From CTSoil-075 sp964292325 (lineage in GTDB: Bacteria; Bacillota; Negativicutes; DSM-13327): a stretch of 24,238 nt of DNA. Each line of letters begins with the position of its first letter. Positions within the stretch are counted from its first letter, which is position 1. This document shows positions 14,795-22,880 of the stretch, piece by piece. The position numbers and the translations under genes are program-made. The stretch spans positions 1-24,238 of the forward strand of contig CAXYVG010000058.1 in NCBI GenBank assembly GCA_964292325.1. The letters run 5' to 3'. The notes under the pieces were generated by a model. It saw nothing but the letters and a program-made list of their open reading frames with translations. It was not told the origin of the DNA and made no database searches.

Positions 14795-16159
14795 ATGATG
14801 AGAGAAACTGTGATTCGGTTACAGCAGATTGAAATAGACAATTTTAAAAATGTCGAGCATGGCATTGTAGACTTTCAAAGTTACATCAATAAAGAGTATT
14901 TTTCGTCTAAGGCTGAAGTTGTTGGACTTTATGGGCAAAATGGTTCTGGTAAAACAGCTATTGTTGATGCATTAAATTTTTTGCAAATCATTTTAAGTGG
15001 ACTTCCGTTGCCGAATGATTCCATGGAATATATTTTAAAAACAAATGATATGGCCTCATTAAACTTTATATTCTCTCTTGAAAAAGAAGATATAAAAGTA
15101 TTGCTTTATTATGGATTTACTATCAAGAAAACAGAAAATAAAGTGGCAGTTAGCAATGAAAAATTAACATATTCTCTATTTGAAGATGAAAAATGGCAAA
15201 GTAAAAAAACGATGATTGAATATGATATGGATCGGAAAGATCCTATATTTAAGCCTAAACAACGGTATACTGAGTTTTTAAAAAGCAATCAAGAAAATAT
15301 TGTAAATTTAAATGTAGCAAAAAAAATGGCACTATTGAATTCTACGTCATTTATTTTTTCGACAGAAGGATTTTCTTTATTTTGTGAGAATTTCCAGGAT
15401 GAAACTTGTATTTTGGCGTTAAAGTCGCTACGCTTTTTTGCTGAGATGAATCTTTTTATCATTAACAACCACGCTATTAGTATAAACTTTATGATTCCGC
15501 TAGTGTTTAAACTGGAAGGAAAAAATATTGTTAAAAAAGGCACTGTACCAATTACGCTAAGCGAGCCAAGTATCATAGAAAACGACGTATTTGAACTTAT
15601 TTCGCAAATTATGAAACAGATGAATATCGTTTTATCTACGATTATTCCTGGTCTTGCAATAGAAATTAAAAACTATGGTAAGCAATTGTTAAAGGATGGA
15701 ACGGACGGCGTTAAAATTGATTTAGTATCTGTACGCCAGGATGTAAAGATTCCGTTGCGTTACGAATCGGCTGGTATCATCAAAATTATTTCTATTTTAA
15801 ATTCCATGATTGCAATGTACCATGATCCAAGGATTTGTATAGTAGTGGATGAGCTAGATGCAGGTGTTTTTGAATATCTCCTAGGTGAACTTTTACAAGT
15901 GCTTGAAGCTTCGGGGAAAGGACAATTGATTTTTACATCACATAATTTACGTGTACTTGAGAAGGTAGATAAGAATTCGATTTTATTTACAACAACAAAT
16001 CCTAAGAATCGGTATATTCGCTTCTCGAATGTGAAAAACAGCAATAATCTAAGGGATTTATATATCAGAAGTATTAACCTTGGCGGGCAAAAAGAATGCT
16101 TATATGATGAAACGGATACGCATGAGATTCGTAGAGCATTTCGTCTTTCAGGGTTCTAA
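14795..16159 (+). CDS. SMC/ABC-type AAA ATPase (AAA_15/AbiL-like), putative defence ATPase
   Basis: ATG 14795 or 14798 follows AAGGGGGG. The 454-residue protein has Walker A GLYGQNGSGKT (44-54), an ABC-signature-like YESAGIIKI (323-331), Walker B ICIVVDELDAG (347-357; Asp352, Glu353) and a switch His383 in FTSHNL. It opens with IRLQQIEIDNFKNVEHG, the usual start of RecF/OLD-like ATPases. Similar ATPases power AbiL, RloA/B, PARIS and related anti-phage systems, usually with a nuclease partner encoded downstream. No RloB- or TOPRIM-type partner follows; the next gene, 720 bases away, is a Schlafen-type protein. It has its own leader and no operon mate, so it may be a solo or orphaned component. 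Confidence 0.72.
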   Translation: MMRETVIRLQQIEIDNFKNVEHGIVDFQSYINKEYFSSKAEVVGLYGQNGSGKTAIVDALNFLQIILSGLPLPNDSMEYILKTNDMASLNFIFSLEKEDIKVLLYYGFTIKKTENKVAVSNEKLTYSLFEDEKWQSKKTMIEYDMDRKDPIFKPKQRYTEFLKSNQENIVNLNVAKKMALLNSTSFIFSTEGFSLFCENFQDETCILALKSLRFFAEMNLFIINNHAISINFMIPLVFKLEGKNIVKKGTVPITLSEPSIIENDVFELISQIMKQMNIVLSTIIPGLAIEIKNYGKQLLKDGTDGVKIDLVSVRQDVKIPLRYESAGIIKIISILNSMIAMYHDPRICIVVDELDAGVFEYLLGELLQVLEASGKGQLIFTSHNLRVLEKVDKNSILFTTTNPKNRYIRFSNVKNSNNLRDLYIRSINLGGQKECLYDETDTHEIRRAFRLSGF

Positions 16160-16190
16160 TGGGATATACAGGAGTGTAATTGTAGTATCA

Positions 16191-16218
16191 GACCATTTTG
16201 TTGACGCCGACAAAATGG
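16191..16218. repeat. Hairpin after the ATPase gene
   Basis: CCATTTTGT (16193-16201) pairs with ACAAAATGG (16210-16218). There is no T run, so it is not a classical terminator. From 16219 to 16881 I see no intact gene, only a leader-like segment (16361-16403) and the direct repeat described next. Confidence 0.55.
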
Positions 16219-16360
16219 CTGCTGGTAACATGAAATAATATCAAGATAGTAGTGTCGTGAGCAGGCCATTCCCTAAAAAAGGAATGATCTATTTCTAATG
16301 ATAAAAATATGTTTATATAAAAATACCAATAAACTATAAATATACTTTATGTTTTTGCCG

Positions 16361-16445
16361 TATAAACTGTAATTATATTTTACAATAGACATGAGGTGAT
16401 AGTTATACCGCTCATGCTGAGAAAGAGGGGTATCTTGGAGTGCAA
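16361..16445 (+). pseudogene. Leader remnant shared with 22587-22630
   Basis: TATAAACTGTAATTATATTT through AGGTGATAGT (16361-16403) closely matches 22587-22630, where it precedes a short ORF beginning MSENILKLLYPYNPWW. Here the downstream coding part is nearly gone (only a GGTATCTTGGAGTG echo near 16428). It appears to be a second, more decayed copy of the same gene's promoter region. Confidence 0.4.
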
Positions 16446-16487
16446 GTCTAAAATTATGGAGAAAATCGTTGAATTCAACATAAAGAT

Positions 16488-16580
16488 CTTATGTGATGGT
16501 TATGTGACTGAACAAAATAAATAACCTGGAGAGGCTTGAAAATGCAGCGTGTAATAGAATTGTTTTATGTGATTGAATGT
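16488..16580 (+). repeat. Direct repeat, left copy, flanking the Schlafen-type gene
   Basis: CTTATGTGATGGTTATGTGA followed by CTGA (16488-16511) is exactly repeated at 18350-18373. Weaker similarity continues through GGCTTGAAAAT and TTTTATGTGATTGA on both sides. The two copies bracket the 16882-18336 gene. Confidence 0.75.
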
Positions 16581-16881
16581 CCAGTACGATTTTGGTCTAG
16601 GCGTAGGTATTAATGTTTCTTGAAATCTAGCGGTGGAATAATGTAAAGTGACTGATGCCAAAGCATGGGATCATTTTTCGTAAGGTCACTAAAATGATCG
16701 TGCTTGGCAAAGATGGAAAGTGAGAATTTCAAGATTATATATTCACTTGGTATGCTTGTTATTTGGTAGCATAAAAGGGTGATTTTTTTATTGGTAAATA
16801 TAAGAATAAATTTAATTAATTTGTGGGAAATTATGATACAATCAATTAGAGCGTAACTTTCGAAGTGAAGGAGGCAATAGT

Positions 16882-18336
16882 TTGACGGTAGATGAACTGA
16901 AAAAGATCCTTAGTGAGTTAAGGGGATTACCCGTAGAAACAGAATGGCTAGAGTTTAAGGAAAATAATTCAGATCCTAAAAGTATAGGTGAATATATTTC
17001 GGCGCTATCAAATTCGGCCTGCCTTCATCGAAAAGAATTTGCCTATTATATATTTGGAATTGAAGATGGTTCTCATGCTATAACTGGTACTAATTTTAAA
17101 CCGAGACAAGAAAAAGTTGGTCAGCAAGAGTTAGAAAATTGGCTAGCTACTCAGCTGAAACCAGCTATTGATTTTAAAATATATGAGTTTGACTATGATG
17201 GAAAGCCTATAGTAATGTTTGTTATTGATCCAGCCTTCCGTAATCCGATCTCCTTTAAAGGTATTGAATACATCAGAGTGGGATCGATAAAGAAGAAACT
17301 GGCCGATTTCCCAGAAAAAGCGCGGAAAATATGGATGAATACGAGCAATATTGTCTTTGAGACAGACTATGCAATGAAAAATGTCAATGCAGATCAAGTA
17401 TTAAGGCTACTGGATTATCCTAGCTATTTTACTCTTATGAAAATAAATTTGCCTGCGAATAAAAATGGTATTTTAAATAAATTCGAAGAGGAAAAATTAA
17501 TTACGAAACAAAATGGAAGCTATCATATAACGAATTTAGGTGCTATCTTATTTGCAAGACAATTGGCTGATTTTGATAACCTTCAACGAAAAGCAATACG
17601 TGTTGTCATTTATAAAGGTAAGAACAAGTTAAAAACTATAAAAGAACAGGTTGGTGGAAAAGGCTACGCAGTCGGTTTTGAGGGATTGGTTAACTATATC
17701 AATGATCAGTTGCCAACGAATGAAGAAATTGGAAGAGTATTTAGAAAAGAAGTTAAGATGTACCCAGAGTTAGCTATACGTGAACTTGTAGCTAACGCGA
17801 TTATTCATCAAGATTTTACTGAAACTGGCACAGGCCCTATGATTGAGATTTTTGATGATCGTATTGAAATTAGCAATCCTGGCAAGCCGCTAATTAATCC
17901 GTTGAGATTTATTGATCATAAGCCACAGTCGCGTAATGAAAAATTAGCTTACTTTATGCGTAGGATTAATATTTGTGAAGAGCGTGGAAGTGGAATTGAT
18001 AAAGTTATTTCCTCTGTAGAGTTATATCAGTTGCCAGCGCCTAACTTTATTGAGGGAGATAATTTTTTAAAAGTTATTTTATACGCCTATAAGACATTAA
18101 GACAGATGGATAAAATTGACAAAATCAGGGCGTGTTATCAACATTGCTGTTTAAAATATGAGTCTGCAGATGTGATGACAAATCAATCGCTGCGCGAAAG
18201 ATTTCAGATTGAGGAAAAAAATTATTCAACAGTATCTAGAATTATTGGAGACACTATTGATGCAAAGTTGATAAAAGATTATGATCCTGATACAAAATCA
18301 AAAAAATATGCCAAGTATGTACCGATATGGGCGTGA
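16882..18336 (+). CDS. Schlafen/AlbA_2 domain protein with HATPase_c_4-like region
   Basis: It starts at TTG 16882 behind GGAGGC. Residues 15-150 form an AlbA_2 (Schlafen AAA_4) domain, with ETEWLEFKEN carrying the E-x-x-E-x-K pattern (Glu21, Glu24, Lys26), FAYYIFGIEDG (53-63) and the strand YIRVGSIKKKL (130-140). Residues 300-375 carry RELVANAIIHQDF and RGSGIDK, the N-box and G-box of HATPase_c_4, followed by a winged-helix tail. Proteins of this architecture are often called 'RecG-like' or 'ATP-binding protein' and are frequent in defence islands. The AlbA_2 domain binds or cuts nucleic acid in some members. The gene is complete and stands alone between direct repeats. Confidence 0.8.
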   Translation: MTVDELKKILSELRGLPVETEWLEFKENNSDPKSIGEYISALSNSACLHRKEFAYYIFGIEDGSHAITGTNFKPRQEKVGQQELENWLATQLKPAIDFKIYEFDYDGKPIVMFVIDPAFRNPISFKGIEYIRVGSIKKKLADFPEKARKIWMNTSNIVFETDYAMKNVNADQVLRLLDYPSYFTLMKINLPANKNGILNKFEEEKLITKQNGSYHITNLGAILFARQLADFDNLQRKAIRVVIYKGKNKLKTIKEQVGGKGYAVGFEGLVNYINDQLPTNEEIGRVFRKEVKMYPELAIRELVANAIIHQDFTETGTGPMIEIFDDRIEISNPGKPLINPLRFIDHKPQSRNEKLAYFMRRINICEERGSGIDKVISSVELYQLPAPNFIEGDNFLKVILYAYKTLRQMDKIDKIRACYQHCCLKYESADVMTNQSLRERFQIEEKNYSTVSRIIGDTIDAKLIKDYDPDTKSKKYAKYVPIWA

Positions 18337-18349
18337 AGATGATGGAATT

Positions 18350-18452
18350 CTTATGTGATGGTTATGTGACTGAGCTGAACAGGTATTTTGGAAATGCTTG
18401 AAAATACTATATATAATAGAATGGTTTTATGTGATGGTTATGTGATTGAGAT
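18350..18452 (+). repeat. Direct repeat, right copy, flanking the Schlafen-type gene
   Basis: 18350-18373 is identical to 16488-16511. A further TTATGTGATGGTTATGTGAT-type unit begins at 18427. From 18453 to 18733 there is no gene, only AT-rich sequence with a CTGCTTATCCACTGCTTAT doublet at 18551-18569. Confidence 0.75.
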
Positions 18453-18733
18453 GTAAATTTCAACTGGAGACAATGAAATATATCATTATTAGGATTGGTT
18501 AGTTGCTTTATAGAATTGAGGCTAAATTAGATGAGGGAATCATAAAAAAACTGCTTATCCACTGCTTATTTTTAAAACAATGATGAGAAATGAACTAAAA
18601 TAAGAGTAAATAACGTAAAAAATAGACTTTTTCGTGATGTTTGTTAAAAAGAAGAAATGCCTTTGAGCCCTTGTAGAATAAGGGATTAATCAAGAGAATG
18701 ATAAAGCGGAAATAGTGTTCGTAATAATAATTT

Positions 18734-18783
18734 CCGGCTTCCCAAGCCGTGGGTCGAGAGTTCGAATCTCTTCACCCGCTCCA
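18734..18783 (+). repeat. att site 3 (exact 50-base copy of tRNA-Gly 3' end)
   Basis: Identical to tRNA positions 212-261, five bases longer than copy 2. It ends with the encoded CCA. It separates compartment 2 from compartment 3. Confidence 0.9.
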
Positions 18784-18912
18784 AGTAAATACGCGGGTTT
18801 CAAAACGTGGTGCAACCTGTACAGTGGTCAACATGGTGCAACGGTGGTGCAACGATTGCAGAAACAAGCTTAAAAGTAAGACGGATTTCCTTAATTGGAA
18901 GTCTGTCTTTTG
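18784..18912 (+). repeat. att-flanking module with GGTGCAAC repeats and terminator
   Basis: AAATACGCGGGTTTCAAAAC is followed by GGTGCAAC copies near 18809, 18834 and 18844, then a terminator (18878-18890 with 18897-18909). The same module follows att copies 2 (8467-8582) and 5 (23845-23972), so it belongs to an element end rather than to the tRNA. Confidence 0.8.
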
Positions 18913-19030
18913 TTATTTTTCTTCGTCTCTATGAACTATGTAATAGAAAGCAAACGGAAAATTTTTAGGGAAGAAGAGGATTATTGTTGGTACAGTGATG
19001 TATCTAAGGCGCAAGTTAATAGAGACTAGT

Positions 19031-19147
19031 AATTTTACGGCCAGGTATTACGAAAAGATGTTAATGTGGACTGTTTTGATCGAAGTGCGAAGTTTCATGA
19101 TCTACGACATACTCATGCAACTTTGCTTTTATTGCAAGGTGTGAAGG
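19031..19147 (+). pseudogene. Integrase remnant related to the compartment 1 integrase
   Basis: Across a frameshift this encodes NFTARYYEKML and then FDRSAKFHDLRHTHATLLLL plus QGVKAW. It matches residues 137-173 of the 5436-6125 integrase (NFTTRYFKKLL...DRSVKFHDLRHTHATLLLLE), including the H-x-x-R motif. Everything else is gone. It shows that compartment 3 once had its own integrase of the same tRNA-Gly group. Confidence 0.75.
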
Positions 19148-19177
19148 CATGGGTCTATTTGCTAGTGTCAATGGATA

Positions 19178-19218
19178 AAGAAACAAGAGTGTTTAAGATA
19201 AACTCTTGCTTCTTTTAA
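19178..19218 (+). terminator. Terminator-like hairpin after the integrase remnant
   Basis: AAGAAACAAGAGT (19178-19190) pairs with ACTCTTGCTTCTT (19202-19214) with one mismatch, followed by a short T run. Confidence 0.55.
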
Positions 19219-19246
19219 AAATTAATTTGGGTACGATTATATTGGA

Positions 19247-19369
19247 CCAGAAGGATATAAAATGTAGGGTCTATTTTAAAGATGAATGTCCTACAATCTA
19301 GATAAAATAAGGGCTGAACGTTATGGTGGAACGGTTTATATTTTGAAAAATTGCTTGAGCAAAACGCCT
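19247..19369 (+). repeat. Orphan att-left-flank repeat, copy without att
   Basis: The sequence from CCAGAAGGATATAAAATG to TTGCTTGAGCAAAACG is similar throughout to 21469-21587, which directly precedes att copy 4. Here the att bases after AAAACG are lost (CCTTCTGGCACT). It marks a former element boundary inside compartment 3, so the toxin operon downstream may be a separate insertion. Confidence 0.7.
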
Positions 19370-19443
19370 TCTGGCACTGCTAAGTATTAATGTTTTGATA
19401 TTATAACATTAATACGGATAGTTTATTTAATTATGAGAAATAT

Positions 19444-19505
19444 AATTATAGATGTTACGAAAAAGTAACATCTATAATTGACTTTTGAATAGAATAAAGT
19501 ATAAT
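19444..19505 (+). promoter_or_regulatory. Operator palindrome and promoter of the XRE-ImmA-PIN operon
   Basis: A perfect 15-bp inverted repeat (AATTATAGATGTTAC at 19444-19458 with 19465-19479, 6-base spacer) overlaps the -35 TTGACT (19478-19483). TATAAT at 19500-19505 follows after 16 bases. The XRE protein encoded next is the obvious candidate repressor. Confidence 0.75.
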
Positions 19506-19527
19506 AAATTTGAGAGGGAGTGTTGTT

Positions 19528-19878
19528 ATGAATGCAATTTTAGGAGCAAGAATCAGAACTTTGAGAGAATCAAAAGGATTAACCCAAGAACGAATTGCTG
19601 AGGAAATGAGTTGCACAAGACAGAAATATGCTCGGCTTGAGAAAGGCTTAATCGACATTTCTTATGCTAGCTTGATAACGGTTGCCCAGGTTTTGGGAAT
19701 TAAGATTGAAGAGATCACATCTTCCGTAAATAATATTTCTCAAGAGCAGCCAATGTTTAGGGGTGATAGTAGTTCTGTTCAAGAAGATAAATTTGCATAT
19801 ATTAATAATATGATTGATACATTTTATGCGCATCGGAAACTTTATAATAGTGTAAGGCAGGCTGACGCGAATGAATAA
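19528..19878 (+). CDS. XRE-family helix-turn-helix regulator/antitoxin
   Basis: ATG 19528 is chosen because GAGAGGGAG lies just upstream; the frame extends back to TTG 19510. The 116-residue protein has a lambda-repressor-type HTH at residues 4-58 (LGARIRTLRESKGLTQERIA, EEMSCTRQKYARLEKGLIDI). A linker and a short C-terminal helix (YINNMIDTFYAHRKLYNSVR) follow. It probably binds the palindrome over its own promoter. Its 3' end overlaps the metallopeptidase gene by eight bases, so the two are co-translated. XRE plus M78 peptidase pairs regulate mobile elements by cleavage of the repressor, or act as toxin-antitoxin modules. Confidence 0.88.
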   Translation: MNAILGARIRTLRESKGLTQERIAEEMSCTRQKYARLEKGLIDISYASLITVAQVLGIKIEEITSSVNNISQEQPMFRGDSSSVQEDKFAYINNMIDTFYAHRKLYNSVRQADANE

Positions 19879-20677
19879 AACAAGGCAACTTGTCATAGAA
19901 AAAGTAGCTGAGAATGTTAGAGCTGAATGCAATGTAACAGATTATGGTTTTCAAAATATATTTGAGGCAGCTGAAAAAGCAGGATATCGAGTGATTAGAT
20001 ACCCTATTGGCAAGGATTCCTTTTTAGGATTTGCTTTGATTAAAGATACGGAAAGAATTATTTTTTCAAATTCTTCTTGTATATTATCTAGAGAAATTTT
20101 TTCGATTGCTCATGAAATTGGACATCAAAAGTTGCATTTATCCGAACAGGGTAGAACGATGATCAAAGATGATGATTTTAATGATAGAGATGAACATGAG
20201 ATTGAAGCTAATTATTTTGCTGCATGTTTGCTAATGCCAAGAGATAAAGTAGATAAATTTATTCGGCTAGAATTGAATGAAAAAAAAGCTGATACTTGGA
20301 ATGGTTTGGATATTGCCAGAATACAGACAATGTTTAGTGTAAGCTACGAGATGGTAATCATTCGACTCAAAGCATTAAACATACTGGATGAGTCTTTATT
20401 TGATAAGTTGAAATTAGAAAAACTGGAGAAAACAGCTACAAATCTATTGAAGGCTATAAATGGGAATGCTGATCTATGTAAGCCAACAGAAGCAAAAAAA
20501 GTACCAGCTGAATATTTAGATTGGGTTATTTCTAACTATAATGACAAATTGATCCCGATGAAAAGTTTGGAAGTCGCATTAAGTTATGTGGATATAAACG
20601 CTGAAGATTTTGAAAGTCAGGCAGAGGGATTTGAGGAAGATGAGAGTTTGGATGATTTGCTAAAGGGGATCGATTAA
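19871..20677 (+). CDS. ImmA/IrrE-type M78 zinc metallopeptidase
   Basis: The 268-residue protein has the zinc-binding HEIGH motif at residues 81-85 (REIFSIAHEIGHQKLHL) and the third ligand region EIEANYFAACLLMP (Glu112). A helical C-terminal half (residues 140-268) ends in an acidic tail (EGFEEDESLDDLLKGID). ImmA-type enzymes cut partner repressors: ImmA of ICEBs1 cuts ImmR, and IrrE cuts DdrO. The partner here is the XRE protein encoded upstream. The stop and the next ATG share a base (TAATG), pointing to fixed stoichiometry with the PIN-like protein. The long C-terminal extension might hold or inhibit that protein. Confidence 0.88.
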   Translation: MNKTRQLVIEKVAENVRAECNVTDYGFQNIFEAAEKAGYRVIRYPIGKDSFLGFALIKDTERIIFSNSSCILSREIFSIAHEIGHQKLHLSEQGRTMIKDDDFNDRDEHEIEANYFAACLLMPRDKVDKFIRLELNEKKADTWNGLDIARIQTMFSVSYEMVIIRLKALNILDESLFDKLKLEKLEKTATNLLKAINGNADLCKPTEAKKVPAEYLDWVISNYNDKLIPMKSLEVALSYVDINAEDFESQAEGFEEDESLDDLLKGID

Positions 20678-21342
20678 TGGAGGCTTCTCTCGACACAAAT
20701 GTTATTATCCATCTATATAAAGCAAATCTCCAAGATATATTGTTTAACAGATTTGAAAAACTAAAAGTATATGAATTTATTCGAAATCATGAAATGGAAA
20801 ACCATGCTAGTCCAGAAATTGTTGCTTTGTTTGATAAAGATGTTGAATCTGGGAAAATCGAGTTGATTACTGATAGCTATTTAAGAAGTATTGGTATGTA
20901 TACTGTATTTCAACAACACGTTAAAGATGTTATAATTCTGTTTGACGTTGGTGACCTAGGAGAGGTTTATGCAATTTCAATGGCAAAAACCTTGGGGTGT
21001 ATCAGTTTAGTGACTGATGATATAAAGGAACGTGGTCCCCATTATACATTAATGAGAATACCAGAATCAGATGTTATCCCATTTGCTTTTTATGAAATAT
21101 TGTTTTTAGACTTTTTAGAGCAGCGAATAACAGAAGAAAAATTGTTGGATTGTTTCAATATCATTTGTCATTTATCTGAACTGAAAATGGACTGTATATC
21201 AAAATTGAAGATATTCATGAAACGTTTTTGGATAAGTCCATATAGTGAGAGTGAAAAAGAGTGGATGAAGACTTTTTGTGCAGACAAGAGAATAAACGCA
21301 AAGGCAAGAATTGAGAAGTTGTCAAATTTTCTAGCCCGATAA
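20677..21342 (+). CDS. PIN-like domain protein, probable ribonuclease toxin
   Basis: It begins MEASLDTNVIIHLYKANL, with the PIN signature Asp6-Thr-Asn8. Further acidic residues follow in order: Asp93 and Glu96 in VGDLGEVYAISMAKTLG, and Asp114-Asp115 in LVTDDIKER. PIN domains are metal-dependent RNases, often toxins. At 221 residues it is longer than VapC (about 130), with a C-terminal helical part (from about residue 135) of unknown role. It is translationally coupled to the M78 peptidase. PIN-M78 and Xre-M78 pairs have been predicted as toxin-antitoxin modules; the three-gene form here combines them. Confidence 0.75.
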   Translation: MEASLDTNVIIHLYKANLQDILFNRFEKLKVYEFIRNHEMENHASPEIVALFDKDVESGKIELITDSYLRSIGMYTVFQQHVKDVIILFDVGDLGEVYAISMAKTLGCISLVTDDIKERGPHYTLMRIPESDVIPFAFYEILFLDFLEQRITEEKLLDCFNIICHLSELKMDCISKLKIFMKRFWISPYSESEKEWMKTFCADKRINAKARIEKLSNFLAR

Positions 21343-21353
21343 TAGTTCAGTGC

Positions 21354-21386
21354 AATCCTTCGATATCTTAATAATATTGAAGGATT
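21354..21386 (+). terminator. Terminator of the XRE-ImmA-PIN operon
   Basis: AATCCTTCGATAT (21354-21366) pairs with ATATTGAAGGATT, and six T follow. It lies directly after the PIN-like gene. From 21387 to 21587 there is no gene; two GGTGCAAC units (near 21433 and 21443) precede the repeat that leads into att copy 4. Confidence 0.85.
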
Positions 21387-21468
21387 TTTTATTTAGGAGG
21401 CAATAAAGCATAATAGAACATAACGAAAAATGTGGTGCAACGTGGTGCAACGGTATAGATTATATTGC

Positions 21469-21587
21469 ACCAGAATGATGTAAAATGCATGGTATATTTT
21501 AAAGGTAAAAGTCTTGCAACCCAGATGGAATAAGGGATTAACGCGATGGTGCAACGGTTTATATTTTGATAAATTGCTTGACCAAAA
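21469..21587 (+). repeat. att-left-flank repeat, intact copy
   Basis: This matches 19247-19369 over most of its length, including GGTTTATATTTTGATAAATT and TTGCTTGACCAAAACG. It directly abuts att copy 4, so it is the right end of the element in compartment 3. Confidence 0.7.
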
Positions 21588-21636
21588 CGGCTTCCTAAGG
21601 CGTGGGTCGAGAGTTCGAATCTCTTCACCCGCTCCA
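21588..21636 (+). repeat. att site 4 (two mismatches to tRNA-Gly 3' end)
   Basis: It matches tRNA 213-261 except C to T at 21596 and C to G at 21600, both in or near the anticodon loop. The T arm and CCA end are intact. It separates compartments 3 and 4. It is followed by a decayed relative of the terminator at 381-412 and a TGCGGGACAATCAGCGGGAC doublet. Confidence 0.88.
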
Positions 21637-21761
21637 GTAAATTCAAGGCCTTCGCAGGTTATTGCGGAGGATTATTTAATTTTGCGGGACAATCAGCGGG
21701 ACAAAAGACTAAAATATATAGTATGCCCGAATTATTCATGTAAATCATAAAAGCTGATACA

Positions 21762-22523
21762 ATGCCAGTAAAATCAACAACCACACAGGTTTTTACCTTT
21801 CAACCAATGGGTGAAGATAAAAAAACATACAAAAAGAGCCTCAACTTTGTTAAAATGTATTCACCACAAAGAGTCCTTCTAGACCTAGATTCACCGCTTC
21901 TTCCAACCTATGGAAAGCAAGAAGGAGAAGCTTTCAACTACCATTACTCAGCCCACGGCTATCATCCATTGGTTTGTTATGATGGTTTGACCGGTGACTT
22001 GCTAAAAATTGAAATCAGAAAAGGTAATGCCTACTCATCAACAGGAGTCGCAGAGTTTTTACAACCTCTTCTCGATGAATATCTTAACCTGTATCCAAAT
22101 ATCCAATTATTTCTCCGAGGTGATAGTGGTTTTGCTACGCCAGAACTTTACAGACAGGCAGAATCAAATGGTTGTTCTTACGCAATACGGCTCAAGGATA
22201 ATCACTTGCTACGGGAAAATTCCTTCCATTTGGAAGAGAAAGTAACAGCTCAGGCAGCTATTCATCCTGAAAAGTTCATCGCTCTTTATGGCGAATTTTC
22301 ATATCAAGCAAAAAGCTGGGATTATTCCAGACGCGTTATCTGCAAAATAGAAAAACGCCCAGGAGAACTCTTTGTTCGCCATACATTCATCGTGACCAAT
22401 ATGGAACTATCACCGCAAGAGTTAGTAAAATTCTACTGTAATCGCGGTCGAATGGAAAATTTCATCAAAGAATCTAAAAACGAATTTGGTTTTCACAGGT
22501 ATGGCATTTTTATATCGCCGTGA
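21762..22523 (+). mobile_element. IS1380-family transposase remnant
   Basis: From about 21870 the frame encodes the core of an IS1380-type DDE transposase: VLLDLDSPLLPTYGKQEGEA, FNYHYSAHGYHPLVCYDGLT, LFLRGDSGFATPELYRQ and IVTNMELSPQELVKFYCNRG followed by RMENFIKESK. Catalytic Asp41 or Asp43, Asp121 and the Glu of RMENFIKE are present. Intact members have about 430-450 residues. Here the first 150 or so residues and the C-terminus after about 22490 (GFHRYGIF) are replaced by unrelated sequence. The first 30 codons from 21762 are not transposase-like. It is inactive. Confidence 0.8.
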
Positions 22524-22631
22524 ATAATTCAGGGTATACTTATATAAAAAAGGCTAAAAACACTAAGTATGATTTATTTTTTTGTTATATAAACTGTAGA
22601 TATATTTTATAGTTCAACTAAGGTGATAGTG

Positions 22632-22742
22632 ATGTCTGAGAATATATTAAAACTTCTTTACCCATATAACCCTTGGTGGAGAGATGGATTAGTACCAGTA
22701 CAATACTTAAAGCCAACGGAACCAAAGGTTATCTTGGAATGA
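22632..22742 (+). pseudogene. 36-codon N-terminal remnant of an AAA/DUF4143-type ATPase
   Basis: ATG 22632 behind AAGGTGATAG encodes MSENILKLLYPYNPWWRDGL, then VPVQYLKPTEPKVILE and a stop. The start resembles DUF4143-type ATPases (patterns such as 'LL..yNPWW...'), but no Walker motif follows, so only the beginning survives. Its leader is duplicated at 16361-16403. From 22743 to 22880 nothing is recognised. Confidence 0.4.
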
Positions 22743-22880
22743 AGTGAGTGGTGGGGAATGTAGAGGCTCCAGGCAAGTACATGTAGTTAGCAACAACTAT
22801 ACAATGTAGTTCAAAAATGGTAGTATAGGAACAAAGGGATAGTAACAGCGTATAAGCAAATTATGAGAGGGGGCACTTAT

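Noticed and set aside
14795..18336. PARIS or RloAB system
   Set aside because: The ATPase fits loosely, but no AriB (TOPRIM/DUF4435) or RloB partner is encoded next to it.
18749..18934. Open frame through att copy 3
   Set aside because: It consists only of att, GGTGCAAC repeat and terminator sequence read as protein.
21514..21750. Open frame through att copy 4
   Set aside because: Like the other att-spanning frames it arises from repeat DNA, and it overlaps the element boundary.
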